From Odiellus spinosus (taxonomy: Eukaryota; Arthropoda; Arachnida; Opiliones; Phalangiidae): 64,000 bases of DNA. The notes below the pieces were generated by a model. It was not told the origin of the DNA, ran no database searches, and saw only the letters and a program-made list of their open reading frames with translations. The DNA lies in contig OY987232.1 of NCBI GenBank assembly GCA_963920705.1, positions 20,385,868 to 20,449,867 on the forward strand. The letters are read 5' to 3'. The position numbers and the translations under genes were made by a program. Every line of letters begins with the position of its first letter. Position 1 is the stretch's first letter. Of this stretch, positions 1-12,671 are shown one piece after another.

Positions 1-2628
1 ACACGAATAAGAATGAATTAAATGAAAAGATATTTTCAAGTCGACTTTGTCAAATGGTTCGAAGTTAAGGCGGATTGATTCCCTTCGTTAGACGCGGGAA
101 CTAATAAAGTAGTCCGTAGAAAGCTACCCCCGAAATGATATAGCGGAATAGTGAAACCAGTTCGAAAAGGCACCGAAGAAAAAAGTCGTTCTTAGAAGCG
201 AGGGTCAGTCCGACGCAAACTCCGCATTCCCTGGGAAATGACGTCATCTAGTTAGGAATGCCTCTTAATGTACTCGAGATTCTATCAAATCCTTTAACCA
301 GTTTCGTACTTAAAGGCCTAGTTCTTACTTCTGGCTGTCACCCTGGAAACAAACTCGCCCTCCAGGCTTTCTCTAGCCTCGCTACCCAAAGGGGAAGCTC
401 GGAAGGCGAGCCCACTTCCAGCGAAACAGGCGGAAGAAATCCTAGGCCTTTAACTAGTTGGACTTAACTTGTCGTACTTAACTGCCAGTCGAAAGGAGCT
501 GAAATAAGCCGAGTTAAATCGTATTTAAAATAATGAGTAAAATTTCCAATTTATTTCCCGCCAGCGCGTAGGTTAAACCTCGCTTTAATTAGTCATTAAG
601 GAATTGTCGACCCGGGCTAATTGTCGCCGAGGGTTTTTTTTTCGTTTTAGCTTATTTATTTTGAAGCGAGCTTACGTCCTATTGAAACGTTATATAATAG
701 AAAAACATTCCCCCAACAAGGAGACTAATAAGAGCTTGTCAATTTTAGGTTGTGTCTCCTCTAATATCTTTGTCGACTTTCCTTTCGCGTTTAAAACCGT
801 CGCGCCAGATGCGAAAAACATTTAGCGAGCGACATTAATTGGTGGTATTATAAAATAACCTTGGAACCGACAAAAACAGCCGTTAAAAACAACCCGTTTC
901 TATCGAAAATGGTGCCTTTTCAAAGTTGCGACGAAGTATCCTTTTGCCAACCTTGGAACCGAGAAAAAGAGTCGTTAAAAAGCCCGTTTGTACGGAAGAT
1001 GTTGCCGTTTTCTAAGGTTGTGATGAAGTATACTTATTGCCAACCTCGAAACCGCGCGAAAGAGCCGTTAATTCTAAGCCTTTTCCAAGGTTGCGAGGTT
1101 GAAGCGAACCAACTACCAACTAATGTTCTTCGGAAAGAAAAGAGACCGACTGACCAGCTTGCGAAACTGCTTCGGGAACCAGTTTCTTACAGATTCGGTT
1201 TCCAGATTCGATAGACGAATTTGCTATAAATCGATTTCTAAAGATAAAGAATCAACGCGTGGCGCTTAAATCGATTCCTGGCGATTTAAATATCGATTTG
1301 ATTTAACCGTTTAAGAAACGCTAACTTGTTTGTTGGGGGGTGTTGGCCCGAAATGAAAGTCTTATTCGTTTTCGAGCGTGGGACTTTATTTTGAAACTTT
1401 CGCTTCGACGTCTCGGAATTTCTCTTCGTTTCCCGGGAGGGTCTCGTCCAAATAATTTAAACAGCCTTAATAAATTCTCAGGCTTAACTCTTATAATGGC
1501 TCTCAACCAAGCGACCGCTTCCACGTTTATCTCCGTAGGTGTACGTTACCGGGAGTTGGAATTTCATTCTGATCTCTTATACTCGGCCGTCTTTGATGAT
1601 TTTGACCTAAATAATTGTTAAATTTTTGATGTAGCGCTTATTTAAACTGTCACCAGTTAGGTAGAACACGTTACATTCGGTTGATATCGGAATGTCAAAC
1701 TCGATGAACTCGCTTTTAGTTCAAAATGAATAAATTAATTTTAGTTTTTGTTTCCCTTTAAATCAAATATAATCATCCCATTTTATGTCGCTGGGAATTT
1801 CCACCGGGGGCATTTTGTAGCTCAAATACTCCTCTTTAAGATAGAATCAATGTTTTAAACCTAACCATTCCCGATAAATAACTTTTAAATAAATAAAATT
1901 CACCCCATTTTTGTCAAAAATCGAGAAATTTCATATTCCCGGTATTTTCCATTTTACAATTTAAATCTTTGAGCGGGGTAATCTTTTGTTTTTGTTCGTA
2001 TTTCCCCGGAAGAATTAGGATCAAGGAGGGTGTTTCATTGTTTATTTTTATCTCATTTCCGTTTCCGAACTTCCGTTTCCTCCGATTTTCTCGAATACGT
2101 AAACAAAATAGTTCTTCAAATTGCCTAAATGATCTTAACATTGGGCAAATTTCTGTTCATTTAAGGGTCAAAGAACTTAACACCATTTGAAAGTTAAACC
2201 CGAATCTTTCCCATTAATTAATTAATAACTAATTAAATAAAATTATTTTTTCGGAAATTTAATTGGATTTTAGTGTCAAACTAATTTAATCAATTTTAAA
2301 AATTTGCACACGTTTATTGGGTGATGTTCGTTACCAGGAGTAAATGTTTTTTTACGAGACGCGATAAAAATGTTCGGAACATCCGATTAAGTCCGTTCAA
2401 AGTTCATTCGTAACGAACAATTTTCAATTTATTAATTAGAAGTATTTTTAATAATTAAATTTAATTGTTGTTTTTTTTTGGTCAATTGATTTTAATTTTA
2501 AAACTTTGACTGTATTAATTCTCAGCCCTTTTCTCTGGCTAAAAAATGACGAGACGAAGACGCGTCCTTGAAGAATGAATGTTCCTGGTTAGTTAGTCGT
2601 GGACAGGGACTAGTTCGTAAGCGAAGAC
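1..2628. other. 5' flank of the ephexin gene, no gene seen
   Basis: No conserved coding sequence was recognised here. A short direct repeat of about 96 bp (units near 853, 948 and 1045, each with a TTGGAACCGA-like or CTCGAAACCG-like start) keeps a 117-codon frame open at 861-1214; this looks like repeat-driven openness, not a gene. The region is AT-rich. The last 100 bases before 2629 would hold the 5' UTR of the downstream gene. No TATA box was convincing. Confidence 0.6.
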
Positions 2629-5600
2629 ATGCCCGTGTCTTCGTACAGACGCGACTTACCGGAGTTGATTCGCAGCTCCGACGAGACCTATTCGCGAGGT
2701 CTAGCGGCCATTTCCAGGTCGTCTAGGGTCAGAGATTACGATCAGGCAACCAACGACGATCAGTCTACCAGCCTCGAGTCCTTGCGGTATTCCTTGCGCT
2801 ACAAATCTCGCAGGTAATTATGAAAAAAAAACTTGTCGGCTGTTGAAAAGAGTAGGACAATCGAACGATTCCCAATTACTTCGAGTTGTCAGTGGCGTCG
2901 TTTTTTAGTTGGGGCTCTTAAAGCATAGACGCGATACAGAGCCATTGTACGCTGTTAGAAAGCGATTGAACAATTAGAATGAACCCTGCCTGGACTGTCT
3001 GTCTTGGTCAGTTAACCGGGGGTCAAAATGGGAATAGTAATTAGTAGTTGGCGTGGTTTGAAAGTTCGATTAACCATTTTATTCGTTACTTAAGTATATT
3101 CCGAGGCTAAAATAAAATGTACTAAGATAGTAAAGTTCGCTAAGTTTAAGAGTGTTCGTGTTGGTTTCGCGTAATTTTAGTTTCACGTCAGCTAGTCTGG
3201 GTTTTTCTCGTCGAACTGACGATGTCGGCGGCACTATTCGCACTCGTCGCGAGTCCGTCGGATCCGGCGCAACCTCAACTAGGACATCAACTTCTTCATC
3301 GTCGCCAACCGGATCCCCTAACTCCTCTAGAGCGGCGGCGACTACGAAGGCTGTCGATTCTACCTGCTCAAGGACGTCCAATGGTAAGACCTATTAACTA
3401 CTTTAATTCAGTCGAATATTAGCCTATTTAGTACTAAGAGAGGTCCAGAAATTTAGTCTAGAATAGGGTCCGATGGGTTTTAATTCGTACAGAAAGGGTC
3501 TGATGGGTCAGAATTTGACCAGAAAAGGTCGTATTTCGTCTTGAAACGGTTTGATAGGTCGCGATTTGTTCCGTAAGGATCTCACTGCTCAAAATTAGTT
3601 TAGAAAGGTTTTGAAATGTCAGAATTGGATCTGAAAGGGTCCGAGGGCTCGGAATTCATTCTGAAAGAGTCTGAAAGGTCAGAATTTATTCTGAAAGGGT
3701 GTGAAAGGTCAGAATTTATTCCGAAAGGGTTTGAGGGATCAGTGTTTGATCTGAAAACGTGGGAGTGGTTCGATATGAGATCGAAACTGAATTAGTCTGG
3801 TTGGATGTTAACCAGTGGGTTTCAATCGCACCTCAGGCGTTTCGAGTTCGCGAAAATCGTCGCCAGCGCCTGTCGGGTCCCGCGATTCCTCATTATCTCG
3901 CGTCGAGAAGAAGAAAGTTGAAAACGAAAGAGTTGGTAGTTTAATTTCGTCTCCGAAATGGTCTCGTATCAAAGAAACATTCGAAGGGGACAATTTCGGA
4001 GGAGGAGGAGTTGAATCTCGAAGCGACGATCGCTCCAAATTACGTCGAAATCATAGTCAATCTACGTCATCTTTACCTCAAATGTCATTATCACCCAAAC
4101 GTCGTAATCCAATCGACGCTTCTAACCCTCCTAACAGGGAACCAGCGACCTTTTCGCGGGTTCCCACTTATAGACATTCGACCAACATCGGGTTAAACGC
4201 TTCGAAACGCGCCGCGGACGTTGATCGGACCATAGACTTTAAAACTAAAACTCGCGATTCCAAACGGGTTAGCGGTCGATTACCCAACTTATCGACAACC
4301 GAATTACATCGATCAGATCGAAGGTCCACCGCTAGTGAACATTCATTAGAGTCTAAGAACGGATTTAGTCGAAATAGGACCGAAATGGACGATAATTTCG
4401 ATAGAAATCGAACTAAAATCGATAAAAATACTGACGAAGAATATAGAAAAAGCTCCAAAAACTCGAAAGACGCGTCGGGTCCGACCTATTCCGACGATGA
4501 GAGTCGAATTTCTAACAAGACCGATATTTCGATGGCTAGAAAAACGACTGAAACGAATATTAGCTCACCCGAAAAAAAACAACCGGACAGTTTCGAAGAA
4601 AAAGTCAAAGCATTGCGGCGAAGAATCGCGTCGACTGCCAGGGATTACGATTCCGTAATTAAAGATAACGAACGAGTCGTTGAGAAGAACAAAGCCTCTT
4701 TAACGCGATCTTGTTCGTTGAGATACGAAAATGATCGGGATTCCAACACGGACGATGATCGAAGGAAAAAAACTCCAGTTTCTTATTCGTCCGAATACGA
4801 AATTCCGACTGAAACGAACAAATTACGTCACGATCGTGAAGAAAATTCTAGCGTGAAACTTCATTCCAGATTTGATCGTCTCGATCGTACGACGATTCGA
4901 AATTCATCACGCGATTCTGATCGATTGGAAGCCGGAGATAATTCTAGCGAAAGTAATCGCGATCAAAATCGGGAAACTCGTAGAAAATCGACCGAGATTT
5001 CGACGAGAGAAAAAACTACTTCAAGATTTGATCACGATCAAACTCGGGACAGTACCAGAAAATCGTCTCTTACTTATTCGATCGATAAAAAATCGTTATC
5101 ACCGATTGAACAACTCGAAAATCGTGATCAGAATCGGGAATCGAAAAGAAAATCAACTCGAAACTTAACGGAAGAGACGATACTTCGTAAAACGAGGGAG
5201 AAATCGTACTCTAGATACGAAGAAGACCATGATCAAAGCGACACCGATCAACGAACATCGTCTTCCAACGAAACGACCAGGGATTCGGTTTTCCTCGCCG
5301 ATAACGAGAATGACGTCATCGAACGCGTTGCGTGTCGATCCGAATTTGGCGACCTTTCAACCCGTAGAAGTTTACCAAAAACCCTAGATTTAGTTAACGG
5401 TTCGACGGCTTGGAAAAAATCCAATACCGGTTCGTGGATGAAAGTTGAACTTAAACCGGAAGCCACTACTAATTGTAACGTCAGCTCCGCCCAATCGAGG
5501 GTTGCCCTACTAGCCCAACAATTTAATCATCTCGGAACGGGCAAAAATGCCTCAACGACTGAAAAATTCACTCGTTCGATTTCGGTCCCGCTTCGTACGA

Positions 5601-8600
5601 ATCCCAATTCCAAAACAACCGGCAAGAAATCGGATTTGAAGTACGACTTATCGCCTCCTAAGTACCAGACAACGCGAGTGTTTAAAGAACGATGTTTGTC
5701 CTTACCATCTTCCCGCGAATCTTCGGTTAATTCGTTGAAAACCAGTTCTTCTCCGAACGAATCTTCTATGGACGAAGACGGACTCAAACAAGCCTTGAAC
5801 GCGGGTAGGAAGTTGAGCCTCGTCAAACAAGTCGTGCAATCCTTCGAAGAACAAACATCGGCTTCGAACAGTAGCGAATCTTCGAGTTCAAGTCGCGAGA
5901 ACACGCCAACCACCTCGAACGGTCGCGGGAAAAACGGAAATTTTAACAAAAACGACTCGAAAGCGAACTCCGAGGTTTCCAAAACTGCCAACGGGACGTC
6001 GGAAGCCAACGCCAATAACGAAGATAAGAAATTAAAAACGAGACAACGTAACCCCAAAAACGTACCGACGATGGTCAAAAAACAAAGACCCGATCTACCT
6101 CCGCCCAGAAAACCATCGACCCCTAAACGACCTCTGTACGTAAACGCGCCGCGCACCGAAGATTCGCTTTTGGCCGAGTTAGAAGAATGGTTAGTTCAAA
6201 AATACGACTCCAAAGACAACGGAAATTCGACGATGGTCAAAGCCGTTCCTAACCAATCTTTCTTATGGAAAGATTTGGGACCCGAGCTAAGTAACGGCGC
6301 TTGTCCCAAAATGGATGGAGGCGAGCAGCGAGCTACCGGGAACTACTACTCGTTGCCATTCGCGCACCCCAATTCGCCGATCAAATCCAATCAAGAGGAT
6401 CACATCTACATGGAAGCGTCATTCGTTAAACCACGATCAGATTCGAACGACGTTAAAGTCGCCGATAACGCCAGTTCTTGCGACAGCGACGAAGGATGGG
6501 TCGATATAAGCGACACGGAACTGGAAGGCGGCGGGGACCCCAGCAGTCCTCGAGTAAGAGTTCGAACTAAAAGCATCAGTTCCCAAGCCGGTTCCGGTTC
6601 CCGCAAGTCCTGGAGAGATAGTGTTCGAGAATTGGCGGCGGCCGGACCGCGTTGCATCTTAGACGACGAGACGTGGAACCATAAGGATTATCAAGACATC
6701 GTCATCTGGGAATCGGTGGAAGGCGACGATTCTTCTCTTAGCTCAACGTCTGATCATTTTTACGAAGCCTTGTACGAAGAAATCGTCGATAACGGCCGGG
6801 AAAACGCCACCGACGTTAAAAGAACGAATAGTTTCGGACTTAAAAGCATCGTGGAAAGCCCCGTCGATAACAACGACGCGTTGCCTAGCCCGGCGCCCCC
6901 GAACCAAGGCCCGAAATACGATAACGTATCTGGTTTAAAGAAGAGGAATTCTTTCGCGGAAACGAGCGTAACTTCGCCCGTCGAAGAAGCGTCCCGATTG
7001 AAACGCAACTGGTCCTTAACCAAGAAAGATATTCATTTGGAATTGGACGCGAAATTGAGCAAGAACAAACCTAGTAAAAGCGCCTGTAATCTCTCGGATA
7101 TTACTCCTACCACTACCACCGCCGTCAAACCAGTTACTTCGCCCGGAAATACTCGCGCTTCTAAAAGAAAAACCTTGATTAAATTCATATTGAGGCAGAA
7201 AAAAGCTAACGCGGTTCCGGCAACGACTCTTCCGGTCAATCCTGGACCCAACACCACCACCAAAAAATCGCGTACCAGAAAGAAAGGCTCTATGTTCTAC
7301 GTCAGATGGTCCACCGTCAATAGAGACACCAGACAGAAGTCGCAGTCCGAAAATGATATCGCCGCCGGAGAAACTAATTCAGAGGTACTTTTTTAAGGAC
7401 ATTGGTCTAAAATATTAATCTAACGAAAAAATGTCACGATTTCTTCGTATCAGGTTGATTCCGGTAACGGAACTTCCTCGGAAAGATTAGACAGTAACAC
7501 GTCGCCCACTCACGGCGGCGCGACGATAAAGAGACGTCCATCGGACATTAGAAGACCTAGTTCTCCTCCGCCATTACCTCCAGTCGCTTCCTCCACCGTG
7601 GTCAGATCGCGCGAAGGAACCAAATCCTTAGAGATTCTACGACCATCCTTATCTAGAATACCCTTTGATGAAAAAACAAAGTCCCTGGATTCGGTCGTGT
7701 CAGTAGCGGCCGCCGGAACTAGCGACGAATCTAATCGGGCAGTTGACGCTACTGGTAAAAACGACCAACAGCTGACCAGAAACGGGACCGATTCCGAGAG
7801 AAGTTCGTCTTCAAGTACCGGTAATTAAGATCGTTTCGTAATTTATTTATTGACGAATGTTTGTGAACCCGCGTTGGTAATTACTTTAGGTACGCGGACT
7901 TGTAGTTCTTCGTCGTCTCGCGTTGCAACGGACAGTCCTTTCTCATTGTCCCCGAAATGCAGGAGTTCCGTTGCTAGCAGCCATTCTTCGCACTCTGGTG
8001 CCGGAAGTTACATGAACGTCGAAGATCTGGCGTCCAAACCCAAGAATCTCGCTTTAGCTTTGACCAATGACTCGGACAGTCTTTGCAGTTACTTACTTAT
8101 AAGCGCCGATTTAAAAGAGGTAAGACGACCCATATCCTAATTTCCTCGAAGATGTCATCGATGATTCTTTTTCTCGTCAGCCTCTTAAGTCTCCATTCGA
8201 AGAAGAACCGTTGTATCAATTTTACCACAAAGACGCCAAGCAACGCGCTACCTTATGGCAATCCATGTCCACCATGGAAGAAGACGAGCAAATGTACCTC
8301 GAAGAATACAGCGACGACTTCAGCGACACCGAATCCGAAGAAGACAAGTTAAAAGACGACGACCCTGACGATGAAAATGAATGCCCCAAATCTCCCGGTT
8401 TGTCCACTTTGAAGGCTTTGTACCCTCCTAGTCGCGGCGGAATCCCTTCGGCTATGGAGTTACTGAGGCAAGAAGGCGGCGGAGGACAACGGACTTTGTG
8501 GTGCGAAGTACCAGAAGTCAGAAACAGCGGAATCCTTGATAAAATTTCCCCCCAAGATCGGAAGATACAAGAAGCCATGTTCGAAGTCATCACTTCCGAA

Positions 8601-10414
8601 GCCTCGTATTTGAAAAGTTTAAACATCTTGATGGAACATTTCACGCAATGTCCAGAATTCTCCGAAGATTTCTCGGTCAATTGCGTTCTTGGTCGAAGGG
8701 AAAGACACATCTTATTCTCAGACGTTGCTCCCGTACGAGACGTCAGTGCCAGGTTAGTGTACCACTAGGAATTAAATCTTACGCTAACGGACATTGTTAT
8801 TGATAAGTATGGTACCTTTGCAGACTTCTAACCGATTTAGAACGTAGATGGCAGGAAAATATCGTATTGACGAATATTTGCGATATTCTTTACGAACACG
8901 CTAGCAAATTCTTTGGCGTTTACGTCAAATATTGCGCTAACCAAGTTTATCAAGATAGAATTCTCAAAGAACTCAAGTAAGTTACGATTATTAAATAGGC
9001 CTTATCCACTAGGGATTAGTTCGAATTAAACGTAATTAAATGTACGATTTTAAAATCCGAATTTCAGAGCAACGCGACCCGATTTCATCGAAGTGTTACG
9101 ACGATTGGAATCGAACCCTATTTGCCAAGGCTTAGACATGTTATCGTTCTTAATGTTGCCTATGCAACGTATTACGCGTATGCCCCTATTGCTGGACGCC
9201 ATTTACCACCGTCTGTCTCCGGAATCTCCTTACCACGGTATTTGCAAACTGACCTTGGCGACTTTGAACAAAGTGGTGGCCGAGTGCAACGAAGGTGCTC
9301 GAAGAATGGAACGCATGGAAGAAATGCTCGTTATCAGTCGGCAACTCGATTTCAGGGATTGTAAGAGCATTCCGCTCATTTCCGCCTCTCGCTGGCTCGT
9401 CAAGAAGGGAGAACTCACCAGAGTTTCCTTCGATTCGTCCAATGTCAAACGAACATTCGGAAGGACGAACAAATTCGCTAAAAGCCCCGTTTATTTCTTT
9501 CTATTCACCGATCTACTCGTCGTTGGAAAGAAGAAAAAGTAAGTTTACTATACATTTAATTATCTTAATTGTTAAATCGTATTCATCCGTCCGTCCCTTT
9601 GCTATTTTTAGCGAGGAATCTTACGTGGTTTTGGATTACTGTCCTCGTAATATGGTGCAAGTGTTTACTTTGGAAGAATCGAACGTTCAAATTCCCGAAA
9701 AACTTCCCGAGGGTTTGAGGAACTCGTTCCAATTGACCATGTTGCAAAATAACGAATTTAAAACGGTCGAAATGATTCTCAGTTGTCCCTTAGAGTAAGT
9801 TCAAACCAGTTCCTCCGTCGCTTGCGGACCAGAAGCCATTATTCTCACCTTTTTGTTGTCGTTCGTGTAGGAGTGATCGTACGCGATGGATGGAAGCCGT
9901 AACCCCACCCATTTCTGAAAATCCTGACGAGAAAATTTACGAAGAGTGGGGTAAGTTTTCCTTGTTTGAGATCAAAAAGGAGTTGCGATTACATTTTTTG
10001 CTTTGTTCTTTTTAATTTAGATTGCCCTCAAGTCCAATGCGTTTATCCGTACTTCGCTCAACAACCGGACGAACTAAGCCTCGAAGAGTCCGATGTCGTT
10101 AATGTTCTCAGAAAAATGCCTGATGGTAAGTAAGCTTAATAATGTAGCTCCTTTACCCAAAGATTAGGCGAATTATAAAAATATGTAGAGGTTATTTGAA
10201 GAAAAATATTCTATTTGATTGTTCAGGTTGGTACGAAGGCGAAAGACTGCGAGACGGTCAACGCGGTTGGTTTCCAGCCTCGTTTTCCGTCGAAATCATC
10301 AGTTCTCATATTCGGGCGCGCAATTTGCGACAAAGATATCGTCTACTGATGTTGTCGCAAGCTTACGTCGAAGAACAACGTAAAGCCTTCGTGAATCGAG
10401 TCAAATCCAAATAA
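2629..10414 (+). CDS. Exn: Ephexin-family Rho guanine nucleotide exchange factor (DH-PH-SH3)
   Basis: Exons: 2629-2813, 3181-3383, 3837-7384, 7454-7820, 7890-8119, 8181-8752, 8824-8976, 9068-9538, 9612-9794, 9871-9950, 10021-10125, 10227-10414. All introns are GT-AG and all phases agree, giving 6285 nt (2094 aa plus TAA). The start ATG has an in-frame TAG six codons upstream. Residues 1 to about 1630 are low-complexity, rich in Ser/Arg/Asp/Asn, with proline-rich [12 protein letters not shown] and PPPLPPV stretches. The DH domain (about 1640-1845) starts at [20 protein letters not shown] and contains the [19 protein letters not shown] helix. The PH domain follows (about 1850-1990, from [14 protein letters not shown]). 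An SH3 domain (about 2000-2056) spans CVYPYFAQ to GWFPASF. This order and these motifs are those of ephexins (vertebrate NGEF and relatives, fly Exn), which activate Rho GTPases downstream of Eph receptors. The assignment to the family is firm; the particular paralogue and GTPase preference are inferred. The N-terminal region is much longer than in vertebrate ephexins. Confidence 0.93.
3437..3752. repeat. Degenerate tandem repeat in ephexin intron 2
   Basis: About ten diverged copies of a unit near 31 bp, reading like GGTCAGAATTTATTCTGAAA followed by GGGTCTGA, fill most of the 453-nt intron between exons 2 and 3. The last three copies are the most alike. Confidence 0.75.
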
Positions 10415-11669
10415 AAACGCCACCCTTCGAAAAACTGTCGAACTTTCATTCTAGTCCAGTCATCCGTAAAATCTTCCCCGTAGAAATCGTGAGTAGTTAA
10501 GCCTAATTCATTTTTTACAACTTCTCTACCGTAACCGAAACCAAAACAGAAGCATGCCTTTAAAAAAACGAACGTATATTTTTGAATACGAATATTTTTC
10601 TCTACCATCGAGTATCGAATACCGATTCGAGTAATCGTGTTCGAGTAATTAATGTTAAACAATGTCAATTAATTTAATATCATTTAAGTGCATACCGATA
10701 CTTAAAACGATAGAAATTCAATAATTTAATTATGCAAATTGAATTTCGCCATCAATGGACAAATTATATAGTTTTGGAGTTTAGTTTTGAATTAATCGAG
10801 ATTAGATTTGAGTTAATCGCGATTAGGTTTTGAATTAATCGCGATTAGGTTTTGAATTAATCGCGATTAGGTTTTGAATTAATCGCGATTAGGTTTTAAT
10901 TACTCTTCATTATCTTTAAATACAATCCTAATTTTATTTTAAATTACAATCTTTACAAAAAATAGTAATTTAAATAATTTCTAATTACTAATTGTTTCGT
11001 ATTTAGTAATATTTAAATACGTTAATTAAACATAACCAAAGTTCAAGAGATAGTAATGTCATTTAAAAATCCAATTTTAAAGGGTTAGTTACGTAATATT
11101 ATCAAATCTAATTTAATTTAATCACATTCACGGATATTTCGTCCAATCATTGGTCTAATAAACCAATTTCAGCCAATTAGATACGTAGAAACCTTGACAA
11201 TCTTTATCCAATGATACTAATACGTAAGGATAAACTATCAACGTCATTTTTATATCAAAAACCATATTTTTTACTAATAATAATAATAATACTAATTAAG
11301 GGGCCAAAGTCTACTAAATTACTCAAATAGTAATGGCAGTGAAGGTTAAAGTTCACGTAGCTTCAATATTGGCTGCCATTCAGTCATTGAACAATTTATT
11401 TCAAGTTTTTTTATAATTTTAAATGAATTTAAATTGTACATAGTTATGTCTGTGATAATTTTTACTTTTACTTATTTTATTAATATAGTTCTAATAATTA
11501 TAATAATAATATGACGTTTCTCGTGGTGCTTCTGTCTGTCGTAACGTTAATTAATTAGTTAAATCAAATTGAGCGCTTTTTTTTTTTACCTATAGGGATT
11601 ATAACACTCCTTAGTTTCCACCCCACGTCCCGATATAATTAAAGCTCCTATCTGCGTTTCGTTTTCTAC
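10415..11669. other. Ephexin 3' flank, no gene seen
   Basis: AT-rich sequence after the ephexin stop codon. A 22-bp tandem repeat lies at about 10772-10896. I found no coding signal and could not place the polyadenylation site with confidence. Confidence 0.6.
10772..10896. repeat. 22-bp tandem repeat
   Basis: About five copies of GTTTTGAATTAATCGCGATT plus AG. The unit contains the palindrome AATCGCGATT. It lies in the 3' flank of the ephexin gene. Confidence 0.85.
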
Positions 11670-11671
11670 TC

Positions 11672-12074
11672 TCTTTAAAGGGACTATCTGCGTTTTCTAA
11701 AGCCCCTTTAAAGTCTCCTTTTCTTGCTTAGCAGACGACGTTGTGCGTAACAAATTGTACAGTCAAAGCTAGGCTGAGTGCAGAAGGGAAGATGATTTTC
11801 AAGGGGCAAATTTCGAAGCAGATAGGACCTTTGATTGGCAAGTCAATGGCTTCGTGTTTCGCGGAAAGAATGTAGAGGGCGTTGATGACGAGCGTAAAGA
11901 TTTCTTTAAGGCCAGGCTATCTGCTCTGAAACTAGCCCCTTTAAAATGTTCTTTCCTCACGCACGCAGCCTAGCTTTGACTGTACAATTTGTTTCGTACA
12001 ACGTCGTCTGCTAAGCTAGAAAAGAAGGAGACTTTAAAGGGGATTAGAAAATCGCAGATAGTCCCTTTAAAGAA
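11672..12074. mobile_element. Foldback/MITE-like element with long terminal inverted repeats (family B)
   Basis: The left arm (about 11674-11840) and right arm (about 11915-12073) are inverted copies of each other over some 155 bp. Both begin CTTTAAAGGGACTATCTGCG and both contain TTAGCAGACGACGTTGT and CAAATTGTACAGTCAAAGCT. There is no transposase frame inside, so it is non-autonomous. Related copies or fragments occur at 37505-37913, 38638-38795 and 44222-44380. The superfamily is not assigned. Confidence 0.8.
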
Positions 12075-12671
12075 AGCCACGTTGGTTATATTCCCTTTAC
12101 GTATGAGCCTCATTTTTATCGCTAAGCTGCGTACTAAATTAACCAATGTTTTGTTGACTTTTTTTTTGTTAAGTGCCGTAATGTTTTAATTAATTTAATT
12201 ATTAAATGTGCCAGTTTCCTGGTAGGACTTCCATAATTCAAAAGTGTATTTGTCAAATCAACGTTCCAATTTTTTAAATAAATATTTCGCAAAAAATAAA
12301 CGATGAAATTCGCTCTTTGTATCTCGATAAGAAACGATCGAAATGTTTAACTCTGTACGTAATAATTTCGCTAATTTATTATAGTACTTTTACGATTACG
12401 CTACATTCTGATATGTAATCCATTTTCAAATTTTCGATTCAGAAACTCTTTATTTCCTGCCCCTGCTTGAGACAGAACTGAACTGAGCCGTTTTTAGATT
12501 TAACGTTGGAAGATGAAGTACGGCCAACTGTACTCGACATTTAACATGAAAAATCAACTTCACGTAAATATTGACCGTGTTTCGCTCCAGACTCCAGAGT
12601 GAAGGATATTGACTGGCGTGCCGGCCTCTATACGATTACGATAGAAAACACCGTAGGCTCTGATTAAAAGC
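12075..12671. promoter_or_regulatory. Upstream region of SF3B4, likely promoter and 5' UTR
   Basis: About 600 bases without coding signal directly upstream of the SF3B4 ATG. I see no clear TATA box at a useful distance. The region is called regulatory only from its position. Confidence 0.4.

Noticed and set aside
861..1214. 117-codon frame in the left flank
   Set aside because: Built from a short direct repeat with no recognisable domain or splice context.
5527..6156. 209-codon minus-strand frame
   Set aside because: Antisense shadow of the large ephexin exon, with no domain and no splice context.
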